This document shows, one piece after another, positions 17,213-25,630 of a stretch of 64,000 nt of DNA. Location of the stretch: NCBI RefSeq assembly GCF_021032705.1, contig NZ_JAHVXI010000001.1:310001-374000 (forward strand), in the 5' to 3' direction. How positions within the stretch are numbered: the stretch's first letter is position 1; the number at the start of each line of letters is the position of its first letter. The notes under the pieces are model-generated. The model searched no databases. It had not been told where the DNA came from and saw only the letters and a program-made list of their open reading frames with translations. This stretch comes from Psychroserpens luteolus. GTDB lineage: Bacteria > Bacteroidota > Bacteroidia > Flavobacteriales > Flavobacteriaceae. Made by a program: the position numbers and the translations under genes.

Positions 17213-18969
17213 TACTCTTTTCGTTTTCTGCCTTTGACTAATCGTCTGGTATCGTGTCTTGAAATAGTTAAGTCGGGATTTAATCGGTTAATAGCTTCGA
17301 TATTGTCATCTGTTATAAGTTGATGGTCTACTAACATCGTTTTTAAAGCTTTCATCTTTCCAACCTCAGGCGGTATAATCTCAAAATTACTATTGTGAAT
17401 CCAAAGAGAGTATAAGTTATCTAAAGACAATACTTCCTTTGGAAATTGTTTAAACCTATTAAATTCTAGACTTACCGATCCCAGGTTTTTTAAATTGGAA
17501 AATTCCTTTGGTAACTCTGAAATTTCATTTGAACCAAGGCTTAGATTCTTTAGTTCTGTAAGTTTCCCTATTGATTCTGGAATCGTTTCAATTTTATTGT
17601 AACCTAAATTGATATATTTCAAATTTATCAAACTGCCTATTTGTACTGGTAGGGTTTTAATTTTACACGCATTGGCGACTATACTAACTAGCTCACTACA
17701 ATTGGACAATTCGTCTCTTAAACTAGTCATTCCGCTTCCAGAGACATTCAAAAATTGTAAACATCTTAACTTACCAATAGATTGCGGTAGATCTTTTAAA
17801 TAACTATTGCTTCTAACACTTAAATATTTTAGTTTCGTTAGCTCTCCTATATTCTCGTTGAGTTCTCGTAATCCATTAGTACCAATATCTAAAATTTCAA
17901 CATTCTGAAGTAATTTAATATTGTCTGGTAGTGCTCTCAAATTGCATCTGTAGGCTTCTAATATCTTTAGGTTTGGAAGTTTACTTAAGTCTTCAAACAA
18001 TTTTTCTTTGTCTTTAAATTTATTTCCTGCAATATTCAACGCCTGTAAATTGATAAATTGTGACAGCTCTTTTGGTAGCTCTGTGAAATTGGAATAGCTC
18101 AAATTCAAGGCATAGACCTCATCTTTTCTGTCTAGTAACGTTGTTAAATCTTCCGTTCTTTCAAGACGTGCAAAACGATTTAACAACTCGACTCTAAAAT
18201 AAGTTTCGTCTTCAAAAAGATTTAAGGTCGAGCAGAAATTATTAAGGACCTCTTCTAGTTGCTCTAAGGTCATTTGAGGCAATTGAAAATTAGCTAATTC
18301 TTCAAAAACTAAGCTGTCATCTACAATACGCTTCATTAATTCGTTATTTGCCTCTAAGCCTCTATCTTCTAAAAAAGCAACATCCCAAAGCGCTCCTTCC
18401 TTATTCCCTCCAAAATACTTTGAAAACACCCAATAGTAGTATGTATTTTTGAGGTCTTCAGCAGTTCCCGTTAATCGTAATCGTTCTTCATAGGATTGCT
18501 CTGCAATATCAAATTTTTTGGCTGCAAAAGCACAATTCCCTTTCCATGCCAATAAAAATGCAGTTTTTCCTTTGAGTTCAATAATTTTATCAATATCCTC
18601 AAGTGCTTTTTCATACTGTTTCAATACAGAATACGCTTGAAACCTGATATATCTCGCCTCATAAGAATTAGGCTCATACGATATATAAATAGTTAAGTCT
18701 TCTACAACACCTTTGACATCTTTGGGATTGATGTTTGACTTGGCAATAGCCCTTGAATAGTAATAGTCTTTTACATCGGGTTCGCGTTTAATCACTTCAT
18801 CAAGTAATTCGATAACCGCTTGCCAATTTTTACTATCAAGTGCTTTATTATAGCGTGTCTTAAGTTCTTCATCAGATAAACTCGAGGAACAAGTAACGAA
18901 CAGCACAACTAAAAGTATAACACCAACATATCTCAATGACATTATTAAGGACTTAAGTTTTAACTGCAT
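17212..18969 (-). CDS. TPR plus leucine-rich-repeat lipoprotein
   Basis: A 585-residue surface or periplasmic lipoprotein with an N-terminal signal ending in FVTC. Residues 30-210 are TPR-like helical repeats (YYYSRAIAKSNI, ARYIRFQAYSVLKQYEKALEDIDKII, FLLAWKGNCAFAAKKFDIAEQSY). Residues about 290-560 are some ten leucine-rich repeats of about 23 residues with the L.xLxLxxNxxxxLP pattern. Both parts are protein-binding scaffolds, so an adhesion or docking role is likely. The first ATG at 18969 is one base after the ruvC stop, which favours coupling; an internal ATG at 18942 would give a more compact signal peptide. Confidence 0.85.
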   Translation of the reverse strand: MQLKLKSLIMSLRYVGVILLVVLFVTCSSSLSDEELKTRYNKALDSKNWQAVIELLDEVIKREPDVKDYYYSRAIAKSNINPKDVKGVVEDLTIYISYEPNSYEARYIRFQAYSVLKQYEKALEDIDKIIELKGKTAFLLAWKGNCAFAAKKFDIAEQSYEERLRLTGTAEDLKNTYYYWVFSKYFGGNKEGALWDVAFLEDRGLEANNELMKRIVDDSLVFEELANFQLPQMTLEQLEEVLNNFCSTLNLFEDETYFRVELLNRFARLERTEDLTTLLDRKDEVYALNLSYSNFTELPKELSQFINLQALNIAGNKFKDKEKLFEDLSKLPNLKILEAYRCNLRALPDNIKLLQNVEILDIGTNGLRELNENIGELTKLKYLSVRSNSYLKDLPQSIGKLRCLQFLNVSGSGMTSLRDELSNCSELVSIVANACKIKTLPVQIGSLINLKYINLGYNKIETIPESIGKLTELKNLSLGSNEISELPKEFSNLKNLGSVSLEFNRFKQFPKEVLSLDNLYSLWIHNSNFEIIPPEVGKMKALKTMLVDHQLITDDNIEAINRLNPDLTISRHDTRRLVKGRKRKE

Positions 18970-18970
18970 A

Positions 18971-19525
18971 TTATTTCTTTACTCTATCTCCATTTTGTTT
19001 CACAAAACTTGCCCAGCCAGAATAACTTTTCCCTACCTCTACTCGGCCTTGGTTATAAAAATGACATACCGCTGCGGCTAAACCATCGGTAGCATCTAAG
19101 TTTTTGGGTAAGGTTTTTAAGTCTAATAAACTTTGAAGCATTTTTGCTACTTGTTCTTTGCTGGCATTTCCATTTCCAGTGATGGCCATTTTTATTTTTT
19201 TAGGCGAATACTCTGTAATAGGCACTTCGCGTGATAAACCAGCAGCCATAGCAACACCCTGAGCTCGTCCTAATTTAAGCATACTTTGTACGTTCTTTCC
19301 AAAGAATGGTGCTTCGATAGCAATTTCATCAGGATGATGCGTATCTATTAATTCTATTGTACGTTCAAAAATGAGCTTGAGCTTAAGATAATGATCACTA
19401 TACTTTTTTAAATCCAATTCATTAAGCTGAAGAAAAGACATCTTTTTACCGACCACTTTTATGAGTCCGAAACCCATAATTGTAGTTCCAGGATCAATTC
19501 CTAATATGATTTTTTCATTACTCAT
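18971..19525 (-). CDS. ruvC: crossover junction endodeoxyribonuclease RuvC
   Basis: A 184-residue RuvC, the Holliday junction resolvase that works with RuvAB. The acidic active site is visible: Asp in GIDPGTTIMGFG (about residue 11), Glu in IAIEAPFF (about 68), and the two Asp of LDATDGLAAAVCHF (about 139-142). The ATG at 19525 overlaps the stop of the barrel-protein gene (TAATG) and gives a normal N-terminus; a frame six codons longer lies inside that gene and is unlikely. It is followed after one base by the TPR/LRR gene. Confidence 0.95.
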   Translation of the reverse strand: MSNEKIILGIDPGTTIMGFGLIKVVGKKMSFLQLNELDLKKYSDHYLKLKLIFERTIELIDTHHPDEIAIEAPFFGKNVQSMLKLGRAQGVAMAAGLSREVPITEYSPKKIKMAITGNGNASKEQVAKMLQSLLDLKTLPKNLDATDGLAAAVCHFYNQGRVEVGKSYSGWASFVKQNGDRVKK

Positions 19526-20160
19526 TAATCGCAATATTGGCATCCACTAATAGAGAACGTCACTCCAAAAGTAATCGTTAGAAGGTTTCCGTTGAATGAT
19601 CCAAAACCATCGGTTGCAGGATCAAAATCTTTTCCGAAACCTAAAATATAGGATGTGTCTGCATAAACCGACATACGTTGTGTTAAACCATAATGTATTT
19701 CGAATCCAGCCATGACATTAAAAAACGATATGTTGTTGCTTCCAAAATTTCCAAGCGGTTTTACAAATGAATATCCTGGTCCAGCATGCGCCACAAGTCC
19801 CATACGTTGTGGTATAAATGAAATAGACTCGGTAGGATCATATACTATTTGAGCATTTAGTCGTGTATAGTTGGTTTTAAATTCTATCGAATTATCATCA
19901 CTTGAAAATCGGTTAAATCCAAAATCTAATTTCGCCCCTAATTCCGGTTTAAACATATGCTGAATACCTAAATTTACTGTTGGAAAGTTAACCGATTTCG
20001 CTTGAAAACCATCAACAAAACCCGATTGGGACGGACTATTTATACCAAAAGCTATTTGAGCTTTCCATTTATTAGTATCTCTTTGAGCATGACTGTTAAT
20101 AAAACAAATAAACGCTATTATCAAAATACTCAATTTTTGAAGTCTATAATTTGAGGTCAT
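19525..20160 (-). CDS. outer-membrane beta-barrel protein
   Basis: A 211-residue exported protein with a signal peptide (about 1-25, ending in SHA) and alternating hydrophobic strands with Gly and aromatic residues, such as TVNLGIQHMFKPELGAKLDFGFNRF and GLVAHAGPGYSFVKP, closing with LTITFGVTFSI. The pattern is that of a small eight-strand OmpA/OmpX-like barrel. The function is unknown. The C-terminus QYCD is unusual for a barrel, which normally ends in an aromatic residue after the last strand. It is divergent from the flippase-like gene with only 25 bp between the start codons. Confidence 0.75.
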   Translation of the reverse strand: MTSNYRLQKLSILIIAFICFINSHAQRDTNKWKAQIAFGINSPSQSGFVDGFQAKSVNFPTVNLGIQHMFKPELGAKLDFGFNRFSSDDNSIEFKTNYTRLNAQIVYDPTESISFIPQRMGLVAHAGPGYSFVKPLGNFGSNNISFFNVMAGFEIHYGLTQRMSVYADTSYILGFGKDFDPATDGFGSFNGNLLTITFGVTFSISGCQYCD

Positions 20161-20185
20161 ATTCTTTTATTAGTTAATTTGCGAC

Positions 20186-21160
20186 ATGCATTTTGGCAGC
20201 CTTCCTTACAAAACTAAACAATTCTTTTTTGTACTTATTAAATTAAGTATTGTTGTTGGTGCTTTTTATTTTATTTATCAGAAACTAGTTAAAAACGAAG
20301 ATTTAGATTTTTATCAATTTTCGATTTTTTTGCGTGAAAACAACGTGTTTTCGCCAAAAAACGTCTGTTTTTTGCTCTTTTTAACTTTTTTTAATTGGTT
20401 TTTTGAAATTTTAAAATGGAAGACTTTAGTCACACATATTAAAAAAATATCGTTTAAAAATGCTTTAGAACAAAGTTTGGGTGCTTTAACCGCTTCATTA
20501 TTTACACCAAACCGAATTGGAGAATATGGTGCGAAAGCCATTTACTTTGGTGCATCAAAACGGAAACAAGTCGTGTTACTTAACTTAATAAGCAATATGA
20601 TGCAAATGACAGTAACAGTCATATTAGGCATTATAGGTTTAAGCCTCATGCATTCTAAATATAATTTAGACATCAATTATTTTAAGGTCTCTAGATTTAT
20701 AGTACTTGTTATAATTATTGGAATTTTTACTGCTTTGGGTCTAAAACAAAACCGATTTAAAATTAAAGGTTTCTCTATTGAAAGATTAAAATCGTTTCTT
20801 AATGAACTTCCTGTAAAAATCCATATCACTGCTTTTGGTCTTTCAGTTTTGAGATACCTTATTTTCTCGTTTCAGTTTTATTTTTTATTGCAAATTTTCG
20901 GAATCAATGTGAGTTATTTTAATGGAATGGCAGCTATTACAACCATGTATTTGCTAGCTTCAGTGATTCCTTCCATATTTATTTTTGACGTTATTATAAA
21001 AGGGAGTGTTGCAGTGCATATATTCGCCATTATTGGAGTCAACGAATTTACATCACTTTGTATTGTTACCATTATGTGGTTATTAAATTTTGTAATACCA
21101 AGTGTGTTTGGAAGTTACTATGTTCTTAATTTTAATTTTCCAAAAACCAAAAGTCACTAA
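20186..21160 (+). CDS. lysylphosphatidylglycerol synthase/flippase-like membrane protein
   Basis: A 324-residue integral membrane protein with about eight hydrophobic segments, of the family that covers the membrane part of lysylphosphatidylglycerol synthase and YbhN. The typical motif of this family is seen in LTASLFTPNRIGEYGAKAIYF (about 107-127). Such proteins move or modify glycolipids or lipids. The next gene, a membrane glycosyltransferase, overlaps it by one base, suggesting a joint role in polysaccharide or glycolipid synthesis. Confidence 0.8.
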   Translation: MHFGSLPYKTKQFFFVLIKLSIVVGAFYFIYQKLVKNEDLDFYQFSIFLRENNVFSPKNVCFLLFLTFFNWFFEILKWKTLVTHIKKISFKNALEQSLGALTASLFTPNRIGEYGAKAIYFGASKRKQVVLLNLISNMMQMTVTVILGIIGLSLMHSKYNLDINYFKVSRFIVLVIIIGIFTALGLKQNRFKIKGFSIERLKSFLNELPVKIHITAFGLSVLRYLIFSFQFYFLLQIFGINVSYFNGMAAITTMYLLASVIPSIFIFDVIIKGSVAVHIFAIIGVNEFTSLCIVTIMWLLNFVIPSVFGSYYVLNFNFPKTKSH

Positions 21161-22287
21161 TGCTAACTATCGTACTTATAATCACAGTTTTGTACCTATT
21201 ATTCATAGGAAGTTTTATATACGGTTTTGACAAGGTTGTCAATTTTAAAATGGAAGATTTATCACCTAAAACAAAATTTTCAGTTATTATTCCATTTAGA
21301 AATGAAGCTGAGCATTTACCTCAACTAATAGCAACTATCTCGAGTTTGAATTACCCTAAATCTATGTTTGAAATTCTCTTTGTAGATGATGAGTCGACTG
21401 ATGATTCGGTAGAAAAAATTTATGCAATAGAAGCCAATTTGAAATCGATAACTTTTTCGGTATTAGCCAATGAAAGACTTACAAAATCGCCTAAAAAAGA
21501 TGCCATAACTAAAGCTATAAAACATGCAAAATATGACTGGATTATAACCACAGATGCCGATTGCCAATTGCCTAAATATTGGCTGGATTGTTTTGATAGC
21601 TACATTCAAAATAACACTTCAAAAGTTTTAGTAGCTCCAGTAACTTTTGATAAAGCGAGGTCATTTTTTGAGCGTTTTCAATTACTTGATATTTTAAGTT
21701 TACAAGGTGCCACTATTGGCGGTTTTGGCATAAAGAAACCGTTTCTATGCAATGGCGCCAATCTAGCCTATAAAAAGGGGTTTTTTAATTCTATTGAAGG
21801 TTTTAAAGGGAATAGCAATATCGCAAGTGGTGATGACATTTTCTTGTTGGAAAAGGCTATAAAAAAAGAAAAAAATAGTGTCCATTATATTAAAAACAAC
21901 CATATTACGGTGACTACAAAACCTGAAAAGGATTTCAAAGCATTAAAAGCACAACGTGTCCGATGGGCTGCAAAAACTTCAAGCTATAAAAATCCCTTTA
22001 CAAAACTCACAGGGTTAATAATATTACTAATGAATGCACTTATGGTAAGTATGCCTCTCTTGGCTATACTTCAAATAATAACGCTAAAAACTTTAGCTTA
22101 TAGTTTTGCTATCAAATTTCTTATTGACTTTTTATTACTCTTTAAAACATCTCGTTTTTTTAATCAAGAATCGTATTTAGGGTCATATGTGTTCTCAAGT
22201 ATTTTGTATCCATTTTTTAACGTATACATCGCTTTTATTTCGGTGTTTAAAGGTTATAAATGGAAAGATCGTCCTTATAGTAAATAG
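21160..22287 (+). CDS. family 2 membrane glycosyltransferase
   Basis: A 375-residue GT-A glycosyltransferase of family 2. An N-terminal helix (about 1-22) is followed by the catalytic domain with FSVIIPFRNEA, the DDES motif (about 85-88), the metal-binding TDADCQ, the catalytic-base segment ASGDDIF, and QRVRWAAK, the QxxRW motif of processive enzymes. Two or three C-terminal helices (about 285-365) anchor it to the membrane. It probably adds sugars to a lipid carrier or polymer on the cytoplasmic side, together with the flippase-like protein encoded just upstream. Confidence 0.9.
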   Translation: MLTIVLIITVLYLLFIGSFIYGFDKVVNFKMEDLSPKTKFSVIIPFRNEAEHLPQLIATISSLNYPKSMFEILFVDDESTDDSVEKIYAIEANLKSITFSVLANERLTKSPKKDAITKAIKHAKYDWIITTDADCQLPKYWLDCFDSYIQNNTSKVLVAPVTFDKARSFFERFQLLDILSLQGATIGGFGIKKPFLCNGANLAYKKGFFNSIEGFKGNSNIASGDDIFLLEKAIKKEKNSVHYIKNNHITVTTKPEKDFKALKAQRVRWAAKTSSYKNPFTKLTGLIILLMNALMVSMPLLAILQIITLKTLAYSFAIKFLIDFLLLFKTSRFFNQESYLGSYVFSSILYPFFNVYIAFISVFKGYKWKDRPYSK

Positions 22288-22300
22288 TGGTACTATCATT

Positions 22301-22308
22301 TATTTTTG
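22301..22308 (+). promoter_or_regulatory. -7 element before the barrel-protein gene
   Basis: TATTTTTG matches TAnnTTTG, 33 bp before the start codon at 22342; a -33 box is not clear. Confidence 0.35.
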
Positions 22309-22341
22309 TTAGATTTACCTAAACCGTAACCCTTAATCGCA

Positions 22342-23214
22342 ATGAAAAAAATTGTTTGTTTATTTTGCCTTTTATTAAGTTTCTCTTTTATGGGAGCTCA
22401 AGAAACCTTCATGGTCGATGGTGAACGATTAGTACTAAAAAATGAAGTTGATGGAAAACTTGATTTGCTTTGGAATATAATTGATGGGAACTACCGTTAT
22501 TTTGTGAGAACTGAAAGCAATACCATTATTGAGCTCAAAAACACAAAAAAAGACGGGAAATTTCAAGAAGAGTATAAGTCACTACTTAATGAGCTCACCG
22601 ACGAATCGATGCCTACAAAGCGTTTAAATTTGACACTTTTTAGTTTGAAGGAGTTTATAGACAAATACAATGGCAGTGTAGATTCCTCATACCAATCTAC
22701 AGTAGTAAGAAATAAGTTGCAATTTCGGTTTGGTCTCTTTGGAGGTATTACTAACAATCCCTTTATTACTAATCCTGACAATCTAACAACTCCTCTTTTT
22801 GGTGGAGAACTTGAAGTATTGGATGTGAATCAAATTTCTAGACATGCCGTTTTTTTACAAATAAAACATGTTTTAGAACAAGATGAACTCCAGTATTCTA
22901 CAACTGAAATAGCATTAGGTTATCGTTTTAGATTTATAAATAAGGAAAAATTTAGTCTCTATGGAAATGTAAAATTTGCAACAGTTAATTTTTCTAATGT
23001 CGTTGTCGTCACCGAAAATAATGGAAATGCAATTTCAGAAGAGATTAACGACACGTCATTTGATGTCCCTTTTATTTTTGGCATAGGTGCCGATATTAGA
23101 GTGACCGAAAATAGTTATATCACTCTTGCGTATAATGAATTGTTTGCGTTATTTCTAGATAATCAAGGTAACTTTTCTCAAGATTTCTCTGTAGGTTATA
23201 AGTTCAATCTTTAA
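22342..23214 (+). CDS. exported beta-barrel protein of unknown function
   Basis: A 290-residue protein with a signal peptide (about 1-19, ending in GAQ). Residues 20-115 hold a charged domain (FMVDGERLVLKNEVDGKLDLLW...). The second half is rich in beta strands with alternating hydrophobic residues (FRFGLFGGIT, TTEIALGYRFRF, FIFGIGADIRV, FSVGYKFNL), and the final residues FNL fit an outer-membrane barrel end. I do not recognise a named family. The gene directly abuts the Bax-inhibitor-like gene (1-bp overlap). Confidence 0.75.
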   Translation: MKKIVCLFCLLLSFSFMGAQETFMVDGERLVLKNEVDGKLDLLWNIIDGNYRYFVRTESNTIIELKNTKKDGKFQEEYKSLLNELTDESMPTKRLNLTLFSLKEFIDKYNGSVDSSYQSTVVRNKLQFRFGLFGGITNNPFITNPDNLTTPLFGGELEVLDVNQISRHAVFLQIKHVLEQDELQYSTTEIALGYRFRFINKEKFSLYGNVKFATVNFSNVVVVTENNGNAISEEINDTSFDVPFIFGIGADIRVTENSYITLAYNELFALFLDNQGNFSQDFSVGYKFNL

Positions 23215-23951
23215 TGAGACTATCAAATTACAAAACAAATAATCCTGTCTTTTCAGGTTATTTTTGGGAAGACCAAAAGCGTGCTTCTAAAAAAATGACC
23301 GTTTTAGGAATTTTCTTTAAATCACTCTTTTGCATTTTAGTTATTGCTGGTATCACAGGATATGTCTGGAAACTAAGTGAAGATGGTATGTCTGTAAGAT
23401 GGTTTACTTTAGGCGGTATGCTGGGAGCTATTGTAATTAGCGTCATTATTTCAGTAAGAAGGCATTGGGCTCCAATGTTGGTTCCTATATATACAATAGC
23501 TAAAGGCTTTTTTTTAGGAGGTTTTTCGGCTTATGCACATAAAAATTTTCCCGAATTACCTTATCAAGCTATTGGCGTTACTATTGTTACTTTTTTTATA
23601 ATGCTATTGCTCTATCAAACCCGAATTATTGTAGTGACTAAAAAATTACGAAGTGTAATTATTACTTCAGCAATAAGTATTATGGTCGTTTATTTGATAT
23701 CGTGGATATTGAGTTTTTTTGGAATCAAAAGCTATCTATGGGGAACATCGTGGTTCGCAATTGTTTTTAATTGTATTGCAGCCATAGTGGCTTCATTTTC
23801 ATTGCTATTGGATTTCGATTATATAGAGCGCTACAAAAACCGTGCGCCAAAATGGAAAGAATGGTTAGCAACTTGGGGACTTTTAGCAACACTAGTCTGG
23901 CTCTATGTTGAAACGCTTCGACTAATGCAAAAACTAGCGATTAGATTTTAA
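23214..23951 (+). CDS. Bax inhibitor-1/YccA-like membrane protein
   Basis: A 245-residue multi-pass membrane protein of the BI-1/YccA family, in the variant in which the N-terminus reads NPVFSGYFWEDQKRASKKMTV. Seven hydrophobic helices can be traced (about 29-49, 60-78, 88-105, 110-128, 138-160, 170-195, 210-228). Homologues act as proton-sensitive calcium leak channels or interact with FtsH proteases; the role in Bacteroidetes is not known. It overlaps the upstream barrel gene by one base and is convergent with the TonB-like lipoprotein gene. Confidence 0.85.
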   Translation: MRLSNYKTNNPVFSGYFWEDQKRASKKMTVLGIFFKSLFCILVIAGITGYVWKLSEDGMSVRWFTLGGMLGAIVISVIISVRRHWAPMLVPIYTIAKGFFLGGFSAYAHKNFPELPYQAIGVTIVTFFIMLLLYQTRIIVVTKKLRSVIITSAISIMVVYLISWILSFFGIKSYLWGTSWFAIVFNCIAAIVASFSLLLDFDYIERYKNRAPKWKEWLATWGLLATLVWLYVETLRLMQKLAIRF

Positions 23952-23967
23952 GATAAGTGACATTAAG

Positions 23968-24444
23968 CTACTCAATCTTTATAATTACGGGTAGGACAAA
24001 TTGAGTTTTCACATGCTGACTTCGCTTTATAGCGGGATATATTTTAGGTAAAGAATCTAAGCTTTGTCTTAGCAAACTGTCTAATTGAGGGATTTGTTCT
24101 TTTGTGGTTTGAGCACTTTTGATATCATTAATAAAAAATTCGCCCTTATTATCAATCGTAATCTTTAGTTGAACAGTGTCATTGATTTCTTCTGAAACGA
24201 TAATTTGATATTTAGCTAAGTTTTTATTGAGAATTCGGCGTAATGTGTTTTCAAAACAGACTTTTTTATTCTCTTTACCAGATGTGTTTTCACAAAATTC
24301 AAAAGTTGGATACTCATCCACATCATTCCACGTGAAGGTTTGTAATTGTTCTTCCAGAATATCTTCAGTATATACTTTTTTCTTGTCGAAATAATCACAA
24401 GAGACAAGCGTAACGATAGCCAAAAAGTAGAGTATGCGTTTCAT
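23968..24444 (-). CDS. lipoprotein with a degenerate TonB C-terminal-like domain
   Basis: A 158-residue lipoprotein (signal ending in LVSC, Cys16). Residues 45-158 follow the pattern of the TonB-like domains encoded upstream: PTFEFCENTS, then a second cysteine (Cys51 and Cys63, eleven residues between), a helix with NKNLAKY, the VQLKITIDNKGEF strand pair, and a final FVLPVIIKIE strand. The central helix and the GKxxGKP loop are diverged. It has no membrane anchor helix of the TonB kind, so it cannot reach ExbBD in the normal manner and may bind a partner at the membrane. It is the last gene of the BlaI/BlaR locus. Confidence 0.7.
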   Translation of the reverse strand: MKRILYFLAIVTLVSCDYFDKKKVYTEDILEEQLQTFTWNDVDEYPTFEFCENTSGKENKKVCFENTLRRILNKNLAKYQIIVSEEINDTVQLKITIDNKGEFFINDIKSAQTTKEQIPQLDSLLRQSLDSLPKIYPAIKRSQHVKTQFVLPVIIKIE

Positions 24445-24493
24445 TGTTATAAACTGAAACCGAAAAGTACAATTTTTTTGGATATTATAAGAT

Positions 24494-25630
24494 TTACTCT
24501 TTAGCCTTTAAAAATTTCTCTTCTTTAAGTTCTGAAATTCGTCGTGTTGCATATTTTGCATAAAAACTCTCAGGATATTTTTTCTTAAAACCTTCATAGA
24601 GTTTGATCTTTGAATCTATATCTTCAAAGTAAGCATCTTTTGTAGTGACAATAAAGAATTCTGTTCTTACATTATTGGGATTCTCTTTAAGCGACTTTTG
24701 AAAAGCTTGAAGCGCTTCCTTATATCTATTCTGTCTATTATATAGTGTTCCTAATTTTTGATACTCATGATCCAGAGGCACATCCATTAAAAGCAAAGCT
24801 TGTTTGATATATTTTTCGGCATTTTTAAAATCATCTAAACGCTGATAATATGTTCCAATCACAAAGATAGCTGTAGAATTATAAGCGTTGTATTTTAATG
24901 CTTCTTTACGATGTTTAATAGCTAGCTCATAATCTGAGTTTTGTGCATGACACAAGCTTAATTTTTCATGAATAAATTCTGAAGACTCTCCAAGGTCTAT
25001 TAATTTCTGAAAATTATCTCGAGCCTTAGTATAATACTCTTGCAAATAATAACTCTGTGCTTTTAAACTAATAAGTTCAACATTATTAGCATAGCTTTCC
25101 AATCCTTTATCTATATATTTTTCGGCAAGTGTGTGTCTTCTTTTCTTAAGATAATGTCTTGCTATTTTATATATTGATTTTTGATGTGTTTGATCTAAGT
25201 CATAGGCAGATCTAAATCTATTTATTGCTGTCGAATCGTTCATTCGTTCTAACGCCAATCCCATTTCATAATGATAATTAGGGTTGCGATAATCAATATT
25301 CATTAATTGATTAAAAACGGCTATTGACGTTTCAAATTTTTTAGTTTTTGACAACAACTTCGCATAGTCGTAGAGCGTTAAAGCATCTTTAGGATTAGCA
25401 TCTACACTTTGGTTGTAATACTGCAATGCTAAATCATAATTACCAATCGCAACATAAGACTTAGCTATTTTATTATAAATTTCAGATGGATTATTATATG
25501 TTTTGTAAACAGTGATTGCTTTACTATAATTACCATTTAAGTATAGACTATCAGCAGTATTTAAAACCGAAGACTGAGCTTCGGTTTTAGTTATAAGTAT
25601 TGAGAATAAAAGGATAAATAGTATACGCAT
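24494..25630 (-). CDS. TPR-repeat protein, exported
   Basis: A 378-residue protein with a signal peptide (about 1-19, TEAQ) and roughly nine tetratricopeptide repeats over residues 22-345, for example PSEIYNKIAKSYVAIGNYDLALQYY and NPNYHYEMGLALERM. It most likely binds other envelope proteins. Its start overlaps the stop of the M56/TonB gene by one base, so it belongs to the same transcript. No catalytic domain is seen. Confidence 0.85.
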   Translation of the reverse strand: MRILFILLFSILITKTEAQSSVLNTADSLYLNGNYSKAITVYKTYNNPSEIYNKIAKSYVAIGNYDLALQYYNQSVDANPKDALTLYDYAKLLSKTKKFETSIAVFNQLMNIDYRNPNYHYEMGLALERMNDSTAINRFRSAYDLDQTHQKSIYKIARHYLKKRRHTLAEKYIDKGLESYANNVELISLKAQSYYLQEYYTKARDNFQKLIDLGESSEFIHEKLSLCHAQNSDYELAIKHRKEALKYNAYNSTAIFVIGTYYQRLDDFKNAEKYIKQALLLMDVPLDHEYQKLGTLYNRQNRYKEALQAFQKSLKENPNNVRTEFFIVTTKDAYFEDIDSKIKLYEGFKKKYPESFYAKYATRRISELKEEKFLKAKE

